Below, in pieces: positions 16,998 to 27,181 of a stretch of DNA of 27,269 nucleotides. Position numbers and translations under genes: made by a program. Numbering within the stretch: position 1 is the first letter of the stretch; each line of letters begins with the position of its first letter. Below the pieces are notes generated by a model, which searched no databases, was not told where the DNA came from, and worked only from the letters and a program-made list of their open reading frames with translations. This DNA comes from Chara braunii (lineage: Eukaryota; Streptophyta; Charophyceae; Charales; Characeae). The DNA lies in NCBI GenBank assembly GCA_003427395.1, contig BFEA01000054.1, forward strand, positions 1,710,337 to 1,737,605. The letters are read 5' to 3'.

Positions 16998-18596
16998 GTG
17001 GCCCCGCCGGAGCCACAGGTTCCGCCCAGACTGAGGAAACCCCCTCAATGGGAAACAGACCTACTTAAAGCAGACCTGGATATCCGCTCGATAAATGTGA
17101 ATGGGTTAGTGGCAGCAACAGACCAGAAAAAAGCAGCAACCTGGAACATGATACGAACGTCTAACCCACGCTACTGGCCCGATGCAGTTTGTCTGCAGGA
17201 GACACACTTTATGAATACTCCCGCGCATGCAGCAAAAGTGACATAAATCTGGCCATACACTGCATTTAATGCATTCTCGACCAGTTTTCATTCGGCTGGG
17301 GTGGCAATCTGGCTTCCCCCCACATCGAGACTAAAACCTCTATCGGTGAAGGTGGACGAAGCCCAAGGAAGGTGGCTGTACCTAAAAGCCAGTAACGGCG
17401 ATGAGGAAGTGGGGCTAGCCTGTGTATATGCCCCCAACACAACGACAGAAAGAGCAGAGTTCTTCTTGGATCTTATACATAACATACCTACTGACATCCC
17501 CCTCATCCTCGCTGGAGACTTTAACCTCGCGCCGGACCCGAGTGTGGATAGAAGGAGCCCGGCCAGGCCGGGCATTCAACCACAATCCCAACCTCAGCTC
17601 AGACTGGACGCCCTCATCTTTAACCAGATGATGGCTGAATTCCGATTGGTGGACTCCTTCAGACAACTCCACCCCACCAAGCAAAGTTTTACCTGCACAA
17701 GATCGAGGGGCGATGAAGGCCTGTCCAATTCTAGGATAGACCTTATTCTGATTTCCGAAGACCTCGTCTGTCCGCTGGGGGTGGCCGCCATCTTCCCCAT
17801 GTCCCCATGCTGCTCTTTTGACCACAAGATGACTGTTATAGGACTGGTTCTACACCCGGCTTTCCCGAGAGGGCCGAGTTTTTTCAAGTTCAATACATCG
17901 CTGCTCAAATTGCCCTCCTTTCACGACTGCGTCAAGGAATATTGGAAGTACTGGGTTTCTAGAAAACCTGACTTTCAATCAACAGTGGACTGGTTCAATC
18001 AAGGGGTGGGAAGACTGAGAGAAAGGGCCAAGAAATTCTCAGCCAAAAGAGTCAGGGAAAGGAGACAGATCCTTGAAGACCTCCTGCACACCTTGCAACA
18101 ATGGGACGACCAGCTCTCCACATGCCCGCTAGACAACCAAATCTATGCTCAACTGCAACAAGCAAGAGACAGGCTCCAAGAGTACTTGGATGAGCAGGTG
18201 GAGGCATGGAGAATCCAAGCAAAAATCAAGCGGGCACACACCGAGGGCATGATGGCTAAAACGTTCTTCGCGAAAGCTAAGGCCAGGGGAAGACAAGCGG
18301 CCAACAACTCCCTTGCCCACCCCCTGGACAGAAACCAACCCCACGCCACGCATCCATATACGGTTGTCGACTACGCCGCCAAGTACTACAGTGACCTCTT
18401 CACTTCAAGAACGACCCGCAGAGAAGAGGAGCAACTCCACAACGCCAGGCAACAACTATTAACCAACCTCCAATCCGCGCTCACCGACGCCCAAAAAGAA
18501 GCAATGGACGCTCCTCTGTCCTCCTCTGAAATCTACACGGCCCTCCAACAGATGGAAGACGAGAAGACTCCGGGTCTAGACTCGTTCCCCAAATAA
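16998..18596 (+). pseudogene. LINE ORF2, AP endonuclease-like domain
   Basis: Encodes the target-nicking endonuclease of an L1-type element. Motifs in order: SINVNGL, VCLQETH (catalytic Glu), AGVAIWLPP, CVYAPN, ILAGDFNLAP (Asp/Asn), FTCTRS, SRIDLILIS (Asp) and FDHKMTVI (Asp-His, with Phe where Ser is usual). A linker with coiled-coil character follows (about 18000-18300), leading to LQQMEDEKTPGLDSFPK at the start of the RT. In-frame TAA codons at 17244-17246 and 18594-18596 interrupt it; protein similarity resumes in the same frame after each, so both are point mutations. Confidence 0.85.
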
Positions 18597-20105
18597 TTCT
18601 GGATGGCCAAATGCCCTATGCTGGGCAGCGACCTGTTGGAGTACATAAACGCTGTACTCACTGAGGGCACCTTTGGGGGGCTCCTCAACCAGTGAGTAAC
18701 TACGTTACTATACAAAAAAGGGGCAAAAGACGAAATTAGGAACTATAGACCAATAACGCTTTTGCTAGTGCCTTATAAAATGGTGGCCAAAGCGCTGACA
18801 AACCGTATGTTGCCTAACATGACACACCTCATTCACCCGGACCAGTCCGGATTCATCCCTGGGAGAAACATACAAGACAATATTTTGTTGGTGAATGAGA
18901 CAATGAAATATGCACGCCAGAGGGGCAAGGAAGCGGCGGTGCTCTTCATCGATTTTGAGAAAGCGTATGACCATGTAGATTGGACGTTCTTGGATCTATG
19001 CCTCCTCAAAATGAACTTCGGCCCGAACGTCCGTAGATGGATTGACACCCTCCACCGCACAGCCACAACTAACATAATGGTAAACGGGCACCTCTCTAAT
19101 CCGTTTCCTCTCCAGCGTTCGGTGAGGCAAGGCGACCCCATTGCCCCTCTGCTGTTTGTCATTGTCATGGAAGCTCTAGCTGCCTCCATAAGGGCAAACC
19201 CAGAAATACAAAAAATAGACGTGCCCGAGATCCCCCACCATCTCATCCCTATGACTTCCATGTTCGCCGACGATCTGACGGTCCTCATAAAGGCAAACAT
19301 ATCCTCAATAAACGCCCTCCTAAATATCATTCACACATTCTCAGTAGCCTCGGATATGATGGTTAATTGGGGATCCGAGACAGAGGGGTGGTGGTTACAC
19401 CCAGGGGGGGAGCCCCCACCGCCGGAGCCGGCCGTGTTATGGAAACAAAAAGAGGACGCAATCAAAATTTTGGGCGTCCGCCTCACGGCACTGGAACCCC
19501 AGAGGGACCATGGGGCGTCGCTGGTGGAACAAGCCCTGACATCCCTGGCGAACTGGAAAGGCCTGCATACCTCCATTGTGGGTAGGGCCCTGGCAATAAA
19601 CACTGCGATCTTCTCAACCATCTGGTATAAAGCGGCATGCTGGTCGGTCCACCCAAAACACTTACAAAAACTGAGAAAGGCAGCAGCGGCCTATATTTGG
19701 AAAAATGATCATGAGGATGACAAATTCATTTCCAGAGTCGCATGGAAATATATAGCCCAACCACGGGTGCAGGGAGGCTTGGCGGTGCTGGACCCGGAGG
19801 ACCAACTGAGGGCCCTCTCATTCAAAGTCATTATCCGGTTCCTCTTGGGAAACGACATACAATAGGCGCCATACGCACAAATTCAAATTGTCCGTATCGC
19901 ACTCTCCTCCCCGGTAGATAAACCCGTCCATCCTTTGCATTGGTTTACCAACCCAGCATGGAATGTCCCCTCCGTGAGAGAAGGAGATGGTTCTCCACAA
20001 AACCGAGCCAGAATGGATATCCTAAATGACCCGCTATGGCCCGACCTCATCAAGCTATGGAGAACAATCATCCCCTCTCCCCCCCCCGCTCCGGTGGCAT
20101 GAAAT
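18597..20105 (+). pseudogene. LINE ORF2, reverse transcriptase domain
   Basis: Continues the frame of the endonuclease. Motifs: LLYKKGAKDEIRNYRPITLL, DQSGFIPGRNIQDNI, motif A AAVLFIDFEKAYDHVDW, motif B VRQGDPIAPLLFVIVMEAL, and motif C MFADDLTVLI with the Asp pair. Two in-frame stops break it: TGA near 18693 (LNQ/VTTLLYKKG) and TAG at 19863-19865. Past the TAG the frame stays open to about 20102 (VHPLHWFTNPAW). A C run at 20079-20087 then shifts the reading frame. The catalytic residues are intact but the protein cannot be made whole. Confidence 0.88.
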
Positions 20106-21563
20106 AAGAAGACAACCTCTCTTCGGTAACCCGGGAATTGTAGATGACAACGGAACCCCACTGCAACTCACAACGGGATCCCATTGGAGATCGTGTGTGG
20201 CCAAAGGGATATTTACGGTAGGTGACTTATGGGACGACAGGATGGGCCAATTGAGAACTGAAGAACAAATGAAACATCAACTTAAATATGTACAGAGGAA
20301 GACTGAGAAACTTGAGTCCCTCCAAGTGGCCATCCCCATCGCCTGGCAAGCAGCATTAAAAAAGGGTCCGACGATCGAGAAGCACGACTGGGTAGTGCGC
20401 CACGACTCCCTCCACTCCGGGAAATGGTGTGGAAAGTGGTCCACAAGAGGGACACTGATGTCTCCCTCGAAGCCTACCGACTGGTCGACCGACAAGACAA
20501 ATGTGCCAGATTGCTCAGGGTCGAGGAGGAGGATACAAAGACCAGCTGGTCTGGCCTGGTGAGAATCAGAGTAATTGAGGGGGCTGACCAAACATATCAT
20601 GCCTTTGAACCAGGCACCCCCATCTGTGCCCTCCCTTTCGACCCGGCTGACTGGGAATGGCCACAGATGGGGGAACGAAAACCACAAAAACTGTGGCAAT
20701 ACACAGTCAAACAGGGGTACCGCATATTGCATACAACACACCCAGTGGCTCGAATTGTCCAAAACAGGTGGGAGAGAGACTCGGTGCTCCAACACATAGA
20801 CTGGGGTCATCCCATGTGGGCCCCATACTCAGATATAAAGCCTACTTCGCACAGAGCCCTTCAATGGCAAATTTTATACCGATGCCTCCCCACCCCAGAT
20901 TGGATAGTGTCAAGAACACAGCTGGAGCAGAAAGGATGTCTCTCTCCAATCTGCTCATACTGTGGTAGGGCCTCCCAACCCATGAGAGCTACATTAGAAC
21001 ACTGTCTTCTGGCCTGCCCGATGGTTGCCCAGATCTGGAGATGGTGGGACGCGGCCTGGCACACCCTGACGGGCTCCCCATACCCATGGGACTTGCCACT
21101 GATCCTCCTTGGAAAACATACAGGCGCCCCCCCCCGTTGGTCCCCATATGAATCCAATATGTTCCAAATCACAAGGTTGGAGCTCCTCATGGTGGCCTGG
21201 AGAGCACGATGTGCATATGAAAGACACACAAATGCATTTGGCTTCATCGAGGCCAGGGAACACATGGCGGACTATCTCCACGTCACAACCAAAGCAGCGT
21301 GGGATAAACTCAGAGCCGCAATAAAACTGGTGGAACAGGATCCGCTCCTGTCAACAGCTTCAAAAAAACTGAAAACAGACGAAGCCACCTCCCGGTTCTC
21401 GGAACAGTGGTTAGGCCCTCAGAAAGCCTTGGCCGACATGGAAGACTCTCAAATTAAATGGAAAAATTGGAGCCTAGACGAAAGAAACTGGCCCTTTAGA
21501 CCCCTCACTGACTTCCCGGTGCCGTTTGCCTCCACCCCCCCATCCTTTGTCCTAGCCCAATGA
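20083..21563 (+). pseudogene. LINE ORF2, C-terminal region with zinc-knuckle (zf-RVT-like)
   Basis: After the C9 run the sequence continues in another frame (RWHEIRRQPLFGNPGIVDD) to about 20425, then returns to the original frame (MVWKVVHKRDTDVSLEAYRL) to the stop at 21563. Two small compensating indels explain this. Near 20940-21010, CSYCG...EHCLLACP...IWRWW matches the C-terminal Cys/His knuckle of plant and L1-type LINE reverse transcriptases, which helps bind template RNA. The preceding SHRALQWQILYRCLPT is also typical of that domain. Confidence 0.82.
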
Positions 21564-22712
21564 CCCCCCTCCTCCCTTCCATCCACTTTCTGACCCCCCT
21601 CCCTCTCGGCGCCCCGGCGGACAGTGGCGGAAGAAACCAGGGATGGACCAGACTCCTGCTCACTACACCGACCAAATCTACGACTGGAGGCGGGGTTGTC
21701 GTCCACGAAAATGCCTTCGAGGTTTGATAGCTGGCGGAACAAAACCACAGGGAGGACGGTGGCCCTGAGAAGCGAGAAGCGGGTGTTCCAGGGAACAGGT
21801 GGGTGGGGAGGGAAAGGCCGAGGGAAAAGTTAGATGGGGATCCAGGGTTTATTGATTATAAAGAATGACGACTCGGGTGACAGCTAAGGACATGAGAACT
21901 ACAAAGCCATCGAAGCACAAATGGAGATACGAAGTCCCAGCTCACGGGCTGGGGGGGAAAGAGTACAGACGGACGACCGTGCAGTTCGGAGGCGGCAGCT
22001 CACAAGTGCCATACAGACAGCTGAACCAGGCGGTGAAAAGGAGATCGACTGGTCTGCCGGATTACAACAGTGGACAACAGCTCCAGGTTTCATACGGCAT
22101 CATCTCATAGCCACCCATACTGAGCTGTCAGATAGAAAAATAAACTGAGCCATGATACTGGAAACACCTGCATGAATTCGGCCACTAGAATGCTGGCTCC
22201 TCTAAGATTTGCGCACGAACAGGCGGCGACACTGATGTTGCTGGGGGGTGTAGGGTTGAAGGGGCCAACATTCAAATGCCGGGTGTAGGGTTTAAGGGGC
22301 CGACGGACATACTAGCTCAGGAGTTGGGAAACAATAAAAGGGGGGGTTGCACACACCAAGGATGGGAATTTAGCCACTGCTAGCTAGCGACAGTGCACAC
22401 AAAGGTAAGGCGGACACCATCCTGGGTGGGGATAGGCCAGCGGAAAGTCGGAGCTCAGCCAACTGGAAGGGTGTCATATGCAGCCCCGAGGGAAAGAAGG
22501 ATGCTCAGGAGCATATTCGTAGATGGCCATATACCCGACAAACATTGCTCTGTAACGATGTCTCCATGGGACGCTGGACCCGCTTTCCAGCAGGTGATGC
22601 TCCCCACCAATAGATGGAGCCTCCCCGGAGGTGCTAGATGCGTCTGCTGTTATCAGCACACCTAGCACCCGACCGGGTTGTTCTCATTAACAAAAAAAAA
22701 GGAAAAAAAAAA
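21564..22712 (+). other. Probable LINE 3' UTR or flanking repeat
   Basis: Non-coding in all frames beyond short frames. GGGTGTAGGGTT.AAGGGGCC occurs twice (near 22246 and 22281, 35 bp apart). Ends in an A-rich tract with two A runs (22690-22712). I cannot prove that the whole stretch belongs to the LINE. Confidence 0.45.
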
Positions 22713-22851
22713 AGAATAAGGAAACGGCCAGGTTCGTCGTTCCTTTCTTTGGCAAGGGTTCTTTATGGGAAGGTGGGTGGTGGAGTTGGGGTGGGATCCA
22801 TAGTAGATTGGTTAGGTAGAGAGGAGGAGGTTCATTGGAGGTTTTAGGGNT

Positions 22852-23005
22852 TCAACCGCCAGTACACAGCCCCAGCCTTGCAGAAAGTTTTTGTCGCCTC
22901 GGGGGCGGCACGGCTGGGGCGCCATTAAAACATAAAATCGGCAGCCTCCAAAGTGGTGCGGGTTTCATGCTGACACCCGTGGGCCTATGTGTGGTGTACA
23001 GTTGC
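22852..23005. mobile_element. MITE family E, copy 1
   Basis: GTACACAGCCCCAGCCTTGC at the left, GGCTGGGGC internally, AGTGGTGCGGGTTTCATGCT and GTGTGGTGTAC near the right match 25203-25340 in order. A single N lies at 22850 beside it. Non-coding. Confidence 0.75.
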
Positions 23006-23500
23006 TTAAGTTAAGCCACTTGAGAAACAAATACGCACCGGTTAACACGGCGTGGTCGTTCTTTGGCCGCTGGGTAGCTACCCAAGGACCAGATAAACCA
23101 AGAAAATTAAGAAAAAAAAAATGAAAAACGGACTCCGGCCCTCCAGGCAGGCGGCGAGGCCCCCCAATGGGCCAATGGCAGTTGAACCACTGCACAGCCG
23201 TCCGCAGAGACAGACTACCTACCCCACACTCCTTTCTTCCAGTTGAGAAAGACAAACTCCGCCCATTTCCACTCTAATTCGATTTACCACCGTCACGGTG
23301 GCGCAATCCATCCGTGTACAATTTCGCACCTTGCGATTAATCCTATTCCAAACATTCCGTAACACCGACTGTCCTGATGGCCTCGTAAACATATGCGCCC
23401 GACAGCACGGAAGCTGCATAACAACTGTATACCAGGGCCTCCCAAGCAAGCAAAAGTACCCTTGCGGGTCACACACACACTCAAGCCGTCAAGCACTCAG
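23006..23500. other. Unassigned interval
   Basis: No gene is recognised. The reading frames are short and overlap on both strands. No repeat within the window matches it clearly. Confidence 0.4.
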
Positions 23501-23600
23501 GTACATGCATTTGGACACTTTCTGGACCAGGTGCCTTAGGAGTCAGGACGAGTCGAACGTTTTGAATGAATGAATCCAGTCCAGTTAGCGTCCAAATGCA
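23501..23600. mobile_element. MITE family F, copy 1
   Basis: TACATGCATTTGGAC at the left and GCGTCCAAATGCA at the right; the interior CTTTCTGGACCAGGTGCC and GAATGAATCCAGTCCAG is shared with 23791-23889. The right end is directly followed by the (CA)n tract. Confidence 0.85.
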
Positions 23601-23608
23601 GACCAGCA

Positions 23609-23610
<2 letters not shown>

Positions 23611-23662
<52 letters not shown>
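23611..23662. repeat. (CA)n microsatellite
   Basis: About 26 uninterrupted CA dinucleotides between the two family F copies. Confidence 0.98.
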
Positions 23663-23665
<3 letters not shown>

Positions 23666-23790
23666 TTAGCAAGACCACATAGGTGGTCCATCCAAACAGG
23701 GCCCCACTCTGCGGGGAGAAGAATCTGATGCAATGTCTTCCATACCTGCCAAAAATGTGCCATGGGGCCTCTCTCCAATACACAGCACTC

Positions 23791-23889
23791 TAGTACATGC
23801 ATTTGGACGCTTTCTGGACCAGGTGCCTTAGGACCAGTCGAACGTTTTGCATGAATGAATCCAGTCCAGGCGTCCAAATGCATGTACTA
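23791..23889. mobile_element. MITE family F, copy 2, perfect 20-bp inverted ends (99 bp)
   Basis: TAGTACATGCATTTGGACGC at 23791-23810 is the exact complement of 23870-23889. It can fold end to end as a hairpin. Non-coding. Confidence 0.92.
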
Positions 23890-23947
23890 TGATCTCCTTT
23901 CAGGATGAGCTTGAGTCTTCGCAGCCAGTTCAAAGTGAGGGCACGCG

Positions 23948-24370
23948 GGCCTAGCTCAGTTGGTAAGGCACAGAAGTTGCATTCAGGAGGTCGTGGGTTC
24001 AATCCCCATAGGCCTCACGATGTGCCTGGGCAAGCTTGGTGTTCTACCAGCTAGAGATAACCCGTCGGCCCCCCAAGCCAGCATTGGCAGGTCCTTGGCT
24101 GATGTTGTTGGCTGCTATGCAGCGACAATATTGGCCATTAGACACCGCCATGTGGGGTTTGGGGGGGGTAGGGGGAGGTGCAGTGACTGGCCATTGCTCG
24201 GCACTAGCACCGCCAATTTCCCTCATCGGCAATGCCTGCCCACCCCTCGTCACCGTGATGAGGGACTGGTACAGCCTAGCCCTCGCACCACAGCTGTGGT
24301 GCCAACCTACCCTGTGGGCCGGGGAGGGATCCGGGTTGGTTGGTGTTCCCCCATACTATATATAGAATAG
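23948..24370 (+). mobile_element. tRNA-derived SINE, copy 2
   Basis: Head has GGCCT pairing with AGGCC, A box TAGCTCAGTTGGTAAGGCAC and B box GGGTTCAATCCCC. The body shares TGCCTGGGCAAGCTTGG and AGTGACTGGCC with 14484-14880, and ends near CCCCATACTATATATAGAAT. No paired anticodon stem, so not a tRNA gene. Confidence 0.8.
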
Positions 24371-24444
24371 TGAGAGGATGAGATAGATGCGTACTATCAA
24401 GAAAAATGAGATAGATGAGAGAAGAATATAGCTTACCTTTATTA

Positions 24445-24459
24445 AAAAAAAAAAAAAAG
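24445..24459. repeat. Poly-A tract
   Basis: Run of 15 A downstream of SINE copy 2 and a GATGAGATAGATG direct repeat; it may be an old retroposon tail. Confidence 0.7.
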
Positions 24460-24479
24460 GGTAACAACCATGTTCCTCG

Positions 24480-24597
24480 CTGCACTATTCTCGAAATGTG
24501 CAAAACGAGAGTGAATCTTCCGCTAGAATATGGAAAGATACACGGCCATGGTTTTTGTCTTTTGTGCATTTCATGAGTAGTGCAGCCAGGCCCCATG
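24480..24597. mobile_element. MITE family C, copy
   Basis: TGCACTATTCTCGAAATGTG at the left and GAGTAGTGCAGCCAGGCCCC at the right; the interior is nearly identical to 15226-15326, including ACACGGCCATGGTTTTTGTC. Confidence 0.85.
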
Positions 24598-24629
24598 TGC
24601 TACAAGTCTTCAATGGCATATCCTGCCTG

Positions 24630-24653
24630 ACACAGCTGACACAGCTGACACAA
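24630..24653. repeat. Short tandem repeat CAGCTGACA
   Basis: CTGACACAG-type 9-bp unit repeated about two and a half times. Confidence 0.85.
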
Positions 24654-24668
24654 AGGCAATCCTTTTTT

Positions 24669-24802
24669 TTTTTTTTGGAAAGGCCTTGGCTGTCTACTAG
24701 AGGGGGTACCTTCATAGGGCACCTGGTCCAGAATCTACTACTCTATATGTGTCCTATGAAGGTACCCCCTCTAGTAGACAGCCAAGGCTTTTCCAAAAAA
24801 AA
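24669..24802. mobile_element. Long hairpin (MITE family D), arms about 50 bp
   Basis: The left arm (T run, GGAAAGGCCTTGGCTGTCTA, CTAGAGGGGGTACCTTCATA) is almost perfectly complementary to 24751-24802, with a loop of about 31 bp. One arm is repeated alone at 24864-24920. The inner edge GGGCACCTGGTCCAGA is the complement of a segment inside family F MITEs. Confidence 0.9.
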
Positions 24803-24863
24803 CTATATGACAAACAACTGCAGCGGTAGGGACGGCATGATGGAAAGTTAACCAGAGCAAACC

Positions 24864-24920
24864 CTTTTTTTTTTTTGGGAAAAGCCTTGGGTGTCTAGTA
24901 GAGGGGGTACCCTTCATGCT
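24864..24920. repeat. Solo arm of hairpin family D
   Basis: T run, GGGAAAAGCCTTGGGTGTCT, AGTAGAGGGGGTACCCTTCAT: a diverged single arm related to 24669-24719. Confidence 0.85.
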
Positions 24921-24939
24921 GCACAACCATCAATTTCCT

Positions 24940-25100
24940 GGAGCCAAGTCCCACTAGCAGGGTTGAGCTACCTCAATGCCTGAATCTGGACGCTTTTGCG
25001 GAGAAGTGCAGAAATGGTGTCGAGTTTGCTGAACTGCACGTCTCCACAAACAGGTCCAGGGCGTTGAGGTAGATCAACGCTGCTAGTGGGACTTGGCCCC
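24940..25100. mobile_element. MITE family G, copy 1 (161 bp)
   Basis: GGAGCCAAGTCCCACTAGCA at the left mirrors TGCTAGTGGGACTTGGCCCC at the right, with complementarity continuing inward (TTGAGCTACCTCAA / TTGAGGTAGATCAA). Non-coding hairpin element. Confidence 0.88.
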
Positions 25101-25202
25101 TGAGGCTCATGATTCTCCAAAAAAAGGCACGTCTGGAAGGAGCAACCTGTGAACAATCATGGTCAAGCTCAAGCGATCTGTTCGGCCTCGTAACCCGGTC
25201 GT

Positions 25203-25340
25203 ACACGGCCCCAGCCTTGCAGAAAGTTCTTTTTGTCGCCACAAGCAAAACTCGGAGGCGGCATTGAAAACAATGGTCGGCGGCCTCCGAAGTGGTGCGG
25301 GTTCAATGCTTACACCCCGCGGCCGATGTGTGGCGTACAG
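25203..25340. mobile_element. MITE family E, copy 2
   Basis: GTACACGGCCCCAGCCTTGC, AGTGGTGCGGGTTCAATGCT and ATGTGTGGCGTAC match 22865-23000 in order. It directly precedes a family A element. Confidence 0.78.
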
Positions 25341-25348
25341 ATGGCTTT

Positions 25349-25556
25349 AAACCACCAGCACGTCGCCCAGCCATTTTTCTCTGATGCGGCCGTTGGTGCA
25401 CCGTGAATTTCGGAGGTTGGCAGCAACTTGCGCTGCCGGAGCAAAATGGCTAGCGGCACCAGCCTAAAGAAGGCCTGCGCCGGTTCGTCGTTTTTGGTGC
25501 GCACTGCCAGAGTGTTTCCGCGGTCGGAAAAATGTTGGTCGCAGGTACTGGTGGTC
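25349..25556. mobile_element. MITE family A-like element, long diverged copy
   Basis: AAACCACCAGCACGTCGCCC at the left and GGTACTGGTGGT at the right are family A ends, but the interior differs from 14148-14302, suggesting a second subfamily that shares termini. Confidence 0.7.
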
Positions 25557-25587
25557 GAGTATTGAGTAGCACCTGGAGCAGTTAATT

Positions 25588-25757
25588 AAACCACCACCAG
25601 CACATTTCCCATTATATTGGGCGCGGGGAAAAAAATAGAGAAGAAGGTGTTCCTACCATCTAGTAGTGTTATGAATTTGGGCGCTCCCGTAGTTGCCTGT
25701 TCTTTCATCATTGTCGCGGCTTGTTAACTGCAGCGATTTCCCGAGGTACTGGTGGTT
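25588..25757. mobile_element. MITE family A, diverged copy
   Basis: AAACCACCACCAGCAC at the left and GGTACTGGTGGTTGG at the right; the interior GGGGAAAAAAATAGAGAAGA and TTTGGGCGCTCCCGTAGT matches family A. Confidence 0.8.
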
Positions 25758-25898
25758 GGTGTTCCTCCGTACCTACCGCATTTTTTTCGTAACCCCCCAG
25801 GTCGAATGAATAATAAGGACCCGAGGGGCAGAGACCGATTGGTTTACCGCGGTAACAGCCACACCAACCGGGAGGGACTGGTGGTTTAATCAAACATT

Positions 25899-26059
25899 AA
25901 ACCACTGCAGTACTTCCCAAAATCGTGCCCGTTAACGCTCCACGATTTTAGGAAAGGAAACGTACGGGCCACTACAGGAGCGCCCATATTCATCCAACCA
26001 GAAATGTTTCGACTCTATTTTTTTCCACGGCCGATAGCTGGGCCAAGTACTGGTGGTTT
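25899..26059. mobile_element. MITE family A, inverted copy (161 bp)
   Basis: Reverse-complement relative of 14148-14302: the left end AAACCACTGCAGTACTT, GTGCCCGTTAACG, GGGCCACTACAGGAGCGCCC, CGGCCGATAGCTGGGCC, and the right end AAGTACTGGTGGTTT. Confidence 0.9.
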
Positions 26060-26478
26060 CAGAGCATTGCATATGCCAAATTGAATATCACAGTGAGGTG
26101 GGTAATTGACACCATGCCAGGGTGACATGAGACTTCCTAGGGTCAATCAAAAACCAACCTTGAGGGTCCAATAATGGCAATAAATGATCTTTTGTAGGAA
26201 CAGGCATCTACCGTTGGTGATTTGAAGAGAACTGAGAGAAGCCATCCCTAGTAGGAGCGGACTGGGATGGGTCAACCTATGGTGGACCGGTTGTCATGCC
26301 AGTGACATTGCCGGGTAGCTACGTTGGTATGGGAGAACCACTGAAAGCATATAAGTGGGAAACCCTCGATAACACGATAAGGACAGCACTGACGCCGCGA
26401 CTTGTGATAATGTACACGCTGAAGTCTCGCTTGGTCAGACACGACAGGCGGCACAGACAGCAATTGAAGCGGACACCC
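26060..26478. other. Unassigned interval
   Basis: No gene or known repeat is recognised. A 66-codon plus-strand frame (26296-26496) has no domain. Confidence 0.4.
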
Positions 26479-26578
26479 GGGGCTAGGTCCCACTAGCACG
26501 AATTAAGAGATACTGACGGTAGATAGCAGAGATCAATGGCCGAAATCTCCTAATTTGCGCAAGTGGGACCTTGCCCCC
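26479..26578. mobile_element. MITE family G, short copy 2
   Basis: GGGGCTAGGTCCCACTAGCA at the left mirrors AAGTGGGACCTTGCCCC at the right. The termini resemble 24940-25100, with a different interior. Confidence 0.65.
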
Positions 26579-27029
26579 GAGCCCAACAACATACCCATCG
26601 GACACGGTCCAAGAAGTCATGTCCCTTTCCAACTCAGAGACCGTTTTTTTTTTTTTTTTTTTTCCCCTACTAATCTCCAGCGTCCAGATCTTGTCATGTT
26701 CAGCAACATCCTAGTCCTTAATCCAAGTACAGCAGGCAATAATTTTTTGTGTACTATGACGTCATGAATGAGAAGAGGAGTGGATGTGTTGTCTCATCCG
26801 ATTCTGTGGGATAAACAAGGGAATCGATGGAAGACAGAGCAGGGATATGCAGCCTTTATTGGGTGGATTGCACTATTAGAATCACCACTTGAAACAGATT
26901 TATCAGGCTTTGCGAACGAGTGCTGAAGATTTTTTAGTTTCCTACAAGTGAAAAAAGAAAAAAAAAAAAAGCCTACGTAGGTGGGTGCTAGGCCCCACCA
27001 AGCTGGCACGACTGTACTTCGACACACGT
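26579..27029. other. Unassigned interval with T run
   Basis: A T run of about 18 lies at 26645-26662. No gene is recognised; the open frames are short. Confidence 0.4.
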
Positions 27030-27163
27030 GCCCCATATGGCTGAGCTGGATGGTACACCCATGAACTGCTGATAAGCGGCCCGCGGTCCGAATCCCTAAG
27101 TCCTGGACACAGACGATAAGTAAGATAACAATGAATAAAAAAATAAATAAAAATAAAAGATAA
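27030..27163 (+). mobile_element. Second type of tRNA-derived SINE
   Basis: A box TGGCTGAGCTGGATGG near 27038 (Leu/Ser-tRNA-like) and B box GGTCCGAATCCC at 27085-27096, followed by a short body and an A-rich tail (AATAAAAAAATAAATAAAA). It differs from the 14484/23948 family in both boxes and in its A-rich end. Confidence 0.65.
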
Positions 27164-27181
27164 CACCTAGGCTACCAGCCG

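Larger units (their letters stand above)
16995..22712 (+). mobile_element. Degenerate L1-type LINE, 5'-truncated
   Basis: ORF2 of a non-LTR retrotransposon, with AP-type endonuclease, reverse transcriptase and C-terminal zinc-knuckle regions in order, occupies about 16998-21563. No ORF1 is present and a TAG lies just upstream (16989-16991), which fits 5' truncation. The left end abuts a broken family C MITE (GGGCCTGG near 16950, then CAAATGTGCAAACGGAG). Coding ends at 21563 and the following kilobase may be 3' UTR, with A-rich sequence at 22690-22712 as a possible tail. AGAATA occurs at 16985 and after the A-rich tail, too short to be sure it is a target duplication. The 3' boundary is uncertain. 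Confidence 0.8.

Noticed and set aside
22246-22305. Telomere-like TAGGGTTTAAGGG motif
   Set aside because: Only two 35-bp-spaced copies with interrupted units; not a telomeric array.
23611-23662. CRISPR-like or regulatory array
   Set aside because: Simple (CA)n microsatellite; nothing in the window has repeat-spacer structure.
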